From Kiritimatiellales bacterium (GTDB taxonomy: Bacteria; Verrucomicrobiota; Kiritimatiellia; Kiritimatiellales; Pontiellaceae): a stretch of DNA of 16,093 bases. How positions within the stretch are numbered: position 1 is the first letter of the stretch; every line of letters begins with the position of its first letter. Shown here in pieces: positions 14,248 to 16,093 of this stretch. Under the pieces are notes generated by a model. That model saw nothing but the letters and a program-made list of their open reading frames with translations. It was not told the origin of the DNA and did not search any database. Location of the stretch: NCBI GenBank assembly GCA_021734595.1, contig JAIPIO010000056.1:1-16093 (forward strand), given 5' to 3'. The position numbers and the translations under genes were made by a program.

Positions 14248-15656
14248 AGGTTTTTGAGGTCGTACCCCAGGTATTTCGTGAACGCTTCGCGCACGGCCGG
14301 CGCCACGTGTCCGGCGGTAACGCTGACATGATGGCGGTAGCCTTCGTGGCCAACGTATTCCAAAACATCCTGCAGGTTTTCAATCCGGGCCACGCCGGCG
14401 CAGCCGAAATAGCCTTCCGCGATTTCATCCGGGGTGAATTCGCCTTCGCCCAGATAGCAGCAGAGCTTCCCGTCCACGGTCTTGGAGCTGGCGAAGGTCA
14501 TCGCCGTCGGGGCAATCCGCCCGACATTGCAGCCCCAGCCGCAACCCGCGCCGAAGGCCTTGGCAAACATCGGATGCTCGATCACCTGTCCCTTGGCGGC
14601 CATCAGGCCCTGCGGCACCGGGCCGCAATGGAACAGAATGCATTTATCGGGATCGTCGCCGTAGTTGTTGTTCCAGTCCAGGCAGGTCGCCGGACGCTGG
14701 GACGCCAGCCCCAAGGCGTGCATCGGAACCGCATTGCAGACATCCAGCTCGCAGGCGGATGCGATGCCGCGGTTGTTCAGCTCGCTCAGAATCACACAGG
14801 GGGAAATCCCCAGCTCTTTTTCCATTTCGATCCAGCAGCGCAGCGCCATGGCATCCATCTTGTATTCCACGATAATGTCATCGAGCACCACGCCCAGCTT
14901 GGTCAGCATTTCAACCTTTTCCGCCGGGACACCGGTCCAGTTGGTGTAGTTCTTCAACACGTCCGCCTTGGCGGCAAACGCATCGTCGCTGGTCTTGACA
15001 TCGCGGATGCGCAGGAACACCTCCGAGAGGTCCAGCGTCTCGGTGGTGATGCCGTAGCGCTGCAGCGTCAATTCGTCGAACCGCACCGTTTTGAACGCGG
15101 TGGTCCGGGCGCCGATCGCACCGACCGTGAAACGCTTCATATTGTTCGCCACCCGGCAGACTGCGGCAAACTGGTGGGCGTGCGTTTCAAACGCTTCGCT
15201 GGTCGGGGCCACCGTGTGGGGCTGGAAGGTTGTGAAGGGCAACCCGTACTGGCAAAAGACATCCATCACCGAGAATTTTCCGCAAAACGCGTCGCGCCGG
15301 TCGGCAAATCCCATCTTGTCCAGTTCGTCCGGGTAGGCCTGGACCAGGATCGGCACCCCGCAATCCTCCAACGCGGCAATGGCGCCGGTTTCGTCGCCGA
15401 AGTTCGGCAGGCAGAGGATCACCCCGTCGTACTTTCCGCGGTTTTCCTTGAGAAACTGGGCATACTTAATACCGTCGTCGATTCCCTCAATGGCCCCGTA
15501 CTTGGTCAGGGATTCATCCATCATCAGGGTTTCGTAACCCAGCTTTTCAAGGACGGAAGAGAGTTCCGCACGGGCGGTGGAAATCAGTTTCTCGGGGAAG
15601 AAACCGCGGTTGCCGAAATAGAGCGCAAAGGTAACAGGTTTGGTATTCATGGTCAT
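14244..15656 (-). CDS. L-fucose/L-arabinose isomerase-family protein
   Basis: About 470 residues. It has the N-terminal alternating alpha/beta region (FALYFGNRGFFPEKL, then DGVILCLPNFGDETGAI). The central DAMALRCWIEME and ASACELDV segments are likely part of the metal/substrate site, as in fucose isomerase-like proteins. The C-terminal beta-barrel part (GKLCCYLGEGEF, then EGYRHHVSVTAGHV with paired histidines) also fits. The family converts aldoses to ketoses with a divalent metal; the particular sugar is uncertain, and some relatives have other roles. Three possible ATGs lie at 15659, 15656 and 15650. GGAGG (15665-15661) is 1, 4 and 10 bases from them, so 15656 is the compromise chosen. It overlaps the aldolase stop codon. 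Confidence 0.87.
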   Translation of the reverse strand: MTMNTKPVTFALYFGNRGFFPEKLISTARAELSSVLEKLGYETLMMDESLTKYGAIEGIDDGIKYAQFLKENRGKYDGVILCLPNFGDETGAIAALEDCGVPILVQAYPDELDKMGFADRRDAFCGKFSVMDVFCQYGLPFTTFQPHTVAPTSEAFETHAHQFAAVCRVANNMKRFTVGAIGARTTAFKTVRFDELTLQRYGITTETLDLSEVFLRIRDVKTSDDAFAAKADVLKNYTNWTGVPAEKVEMLTKLGVVLDDIIVEYKMDAMALRCWIEMEKELGISPCVILSELNNRGIASACELDVCNAVPMHALGLASQRPATCLDWNNNYGDDPDKCILFHCGPVPQGLMAAKGQVIEHPMFAKAFGAGCGWGCNVGRIAPTAMTFASSKTVDGKLCCYLGEGEFTPDEIAEGYFGCAGVARIENLQDVLEYVGHEGYRHHVSVTAGHVAPAVREAFTKYLGYDLKNL

Positions 15657-16093
15657 CATTCCTCCGGGTTAAGCAGGTTTGCAGAATCCTGCACTTCAAG
15701 ATCGTCGCGCAGGACGGTCAGCATCGCGTTGTAGACGGCGTCCTGCGCGGCGCCGACGCCTTTTGAAACCGTCTGTTCATACGGCAGACGGATCGCGGCC
15801 GCCACATTGATTTTGGCGATACCGTGCTTGATGGACTCCATGATGTATTCCTTGCGGATCCCGGTGCCGCCGTGCAGCACAATCGGTATGTTGATCTTCC
15901 GGTAGATCCGGTCCAGATGCTCGATATTGAGCCGGGTGGCGATTTTCTTCTTGTCCTTGGTGGCCGCGGAAATGGCACCGTGAATATTCCCGACCGCCAC
16001 CGAAAGCCAGTCCCCGCCGGTTTCATCGACAATCCGCTTGGCCCCGTCCGGGTCGGTAAAACCCTTCCCGGATTCAAAAAGCTCTTCGTACGG
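15656..16093 (-). CDS. Class II (zinc) fructose-bisphosphate aldolase family, C-terminal part
   Basis: The frame is open to the right edge, so the N-terminal half is missing; 145 residues are seen. VAVGNIHGAIS holds the conserved HG, IPIVLHGGTGI the second zinc histidine with the phosphate-binding glycines, and GIAKINVAAAIR the usual KINV segment. This family (FbaA/GatY/KbaY) cleaves ketose phosphates to two trioses or triose plus aldehyde. In this operon the substrate would be the product of the FGGY kinase, perhaps after further change. An apparent GTG at 16000 is not the start, because the upstream codons (EELFESGKGFTDPDGAKRIV) continue the family sequence. The stop overlaps the isomerase start region. 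Confidence 0.9.
   Translation of the reverse strand, partial: PYEELFESGKGFTDPDGAKRIVDETGGDWLSVAVGNIHGAISAATKDKKKIATRLNIEHLDRIYRKINIPIVLHGGTGIRKEYIMESIKHGIAKINVAAAIRLPYEQTVSKGVGAAQDAVYNAMLTVLRDDLEVQDSANLLNPEE

Noticed and set aside
14307..15734. 475-codon open frame on the plus strand
   Set aside because: It is antisense to the isomerase gene, whose family motifs are clear. No motif or Shine-Dalgarno supports the antisense frame.
1..16093. tRNA, rRNA, CRISPR array, insertion sequence or riboswitch
   Set aside because: No cloverleaf-like sequence, rRNA signature, regular direct-repeat array, transposase gene or long conserved leader was found. All intergenic gaps are short.

Overview
The window looks like a chromosomal stretch of a Gram-negative, polysaccharide-degrading bacterium. 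A lipoprotein signal and other signal peptides, a sugar-catabolic operon, a secreted esterase/sialidase-like pair and the edge of a possible polysaccharide-lyase gene all point that way. The mix of gene types and the dispersed TTTTCCA-N5-TGGAAAA palindromes make me think of the PVC group, possibly Kiritimatiellota. That placement is from memory and is an inference, not something the sequence proves. Coding density is high: every gap is under about 160 bases, and no rRNA, tRNA, CRISPR array or insertion sequence was seen.

Layout. (1) 2-259 (+) is the 3' end of a protein that runs off the left edge. (2) 5624 down to 280 (-) is a four-gene run: GlcD-type FAD-linked oxidase, FAD-dependent oxidoreductase, AMP-forming acyl ligase, and a lipoprotein alpha/beta-hydrolase. 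The last three are overlapped or translationally coupled. The gap after the first holds a hairpin-forming array of ATTAGTG heptamers. (3) 5777-9027 (+) is a secreted esterase followed by a secreted BNR/Asp-box protein with a lectin-like domain. The second gene is broken by one base in a run of eight Gs at 8474-8481. (4) 10074 down to 9109 (-) is a RhuM-like protein with a Fic/Doc domain. (5) 10542 down to 10163 (-) is a degraded, internally deleted remnant of a secreted protein. (6) The right end down to 10569 (-) is a tightly coupled sugar operon: class II aldolase (partial), fucose-isomerase-like protein, FGGY kinase, mannitol-dehydrogenase-like enzyme and a DUF4432 mutarotase-like protein.

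How the genes may work together. The sugar operon has the parts for anomer conversion, aldose-to-ketose isomerisation, phosphorylation and aldol cleavage, plus a polyol oxidoreductase. The substrate cannot be read from sequence. The esterase and BNR protein would act outside the cytoplasm on decorated glycans that could feed such a pathway. The oxidase/ligase/lipase run looks like lipid or organic-acid metabolism, with activation of a carboxylate to an acyl-adenylate or CoA thioester.

The most unusual non-gene signal is a family of ten interrupted palindromes, consensus TTTTCCA-N5-TGGAAAA, always with a 5-base spacer. They lie both between genes and inside coding sequence. Four of the five copies inside intact genes are read in the same frame, as Phe-Gln-x-(Leu/Val)-Glu.
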